Shown here: in pieces, positions 23,794 to 23,886 of the stretch
Position numbering within the stretch: position 1 is the stretch's first letter
Layout of the letters: each line of letters begins with the position of its first letter
From: DTU013 sp964512095
Lineage (GTDB): Bacteria > Bacillota > Clostridia > Acetivibrionales > DTU013
NCBI GenBank assembly: GCA_964512095.1
Contig: CAZEIH010000039.1
Location: 1-23,886 of the forward strand
Direction: 5' to 3'
Length of the DNA stretch: 23,886 bases
The notes under the pieces: generated by a model
The model's input: the letters and a program-made list of their open reading frames with translations, nothing else
Databases searched by the model: none
Told to the model about the DNA's origin: nothing
Program-made: the position numbers and the translations under genes

Positions 23794-23886
23794 ATCTATA
23801 AAGAAGCATTTGCCCTTTATAAGAAAAGAGGTGACTAACTATTAGAAGTCAAGTATATTTCGAAAGAAAGATACTTCTGAAAAATG

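Larger units (their letters stand above)
23614..23886. other. Gene-free right edge with regulatory signals
   Basis: No complete gene is visible. A 35-codon open stretch on the minus strand (23606-23713) lacks a start codon. It reads like protein (KISEQERLEVYRQRIEDKKG) and may belong to the same decayed locus as the 4Fe-4S fragment. The right part holds a LexA-like operator and a plus-strand promoter. The leader beyond contains AGAGGTGA near 23827 without a matching start codon and an AAGTAT/ATACTT inverted repeat near 23850-23876. An ATG occupies the last three bases but has no clear SD. Confidence 0.4.

Overview
The window looks like a chromosomal segment of a low-to-moderate GC, Gram-positive-type Firmicute, most likely a member of the Clostridia. 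The evidence is SLH (S-layer homology) anchoring domains, a classical lipobox lipoprotein, strong Shine-Dalgarno sequences, sigma-A type promoters, a PrsW-type membrane protease and a LexA/DinR-type operator. I cannot name the genus. Every convincing gene is on the minus strand, so the window is read here from high to low coordinates.

Right end (about 23.5-23.9 kb): a gene-free edge. It holds a LexA-like operator with an extended -10 promoter reading to the right out of the window, and a short decayed fragment resembling the C-terminus of a divergent 4Fe-4S protein.

Regulatory operon (23464 to 21227): an ECF-like sigma factor with its own sigma-A promoter, a small two-helix membrane protein translationally coupled to it (start placed at 22923), a seven-helix membrane protein, and a PrsW-family intramembrane metalloprotease overlapping it by 4 nt. 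It is followed by a roughly 130-bp nested palindrome that contains a strong terminator.

Surface operon (20857 to 4547): it begins with a second small two-helix protein that resembles the one beside the sigma factor. Then come two giant exported proteins (2565 and 2225 aa, together about 14.4 kb), separated by 1 nt and 12 nt gaps. The second giant carries three C-terminal SLH motifs. An SLH-bearing subtilisin-like protease follows 152 nt later, and then a separately promoted Asp-rich lipoprotein.

The favoured interpretation is a cell-surface system in which an ECF sigma factor, small membrane proteins and a PrsW protease may control a giant S-layer-associated protein pair and a cell-wall-bound protease. 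The gene content and order are seen directly. The control circuit is inferred.

Left part (3383 to 172): ordinary housekeeping and accessory genes. These are an AlkA-like DNA glycosylase, an AAA_14/DUF4143 ATPase whose promoter is built into five 23-bp tandem repeats, a probably 3'-truncated hypothetical protein, and a SAM-dependent methyltransferase.
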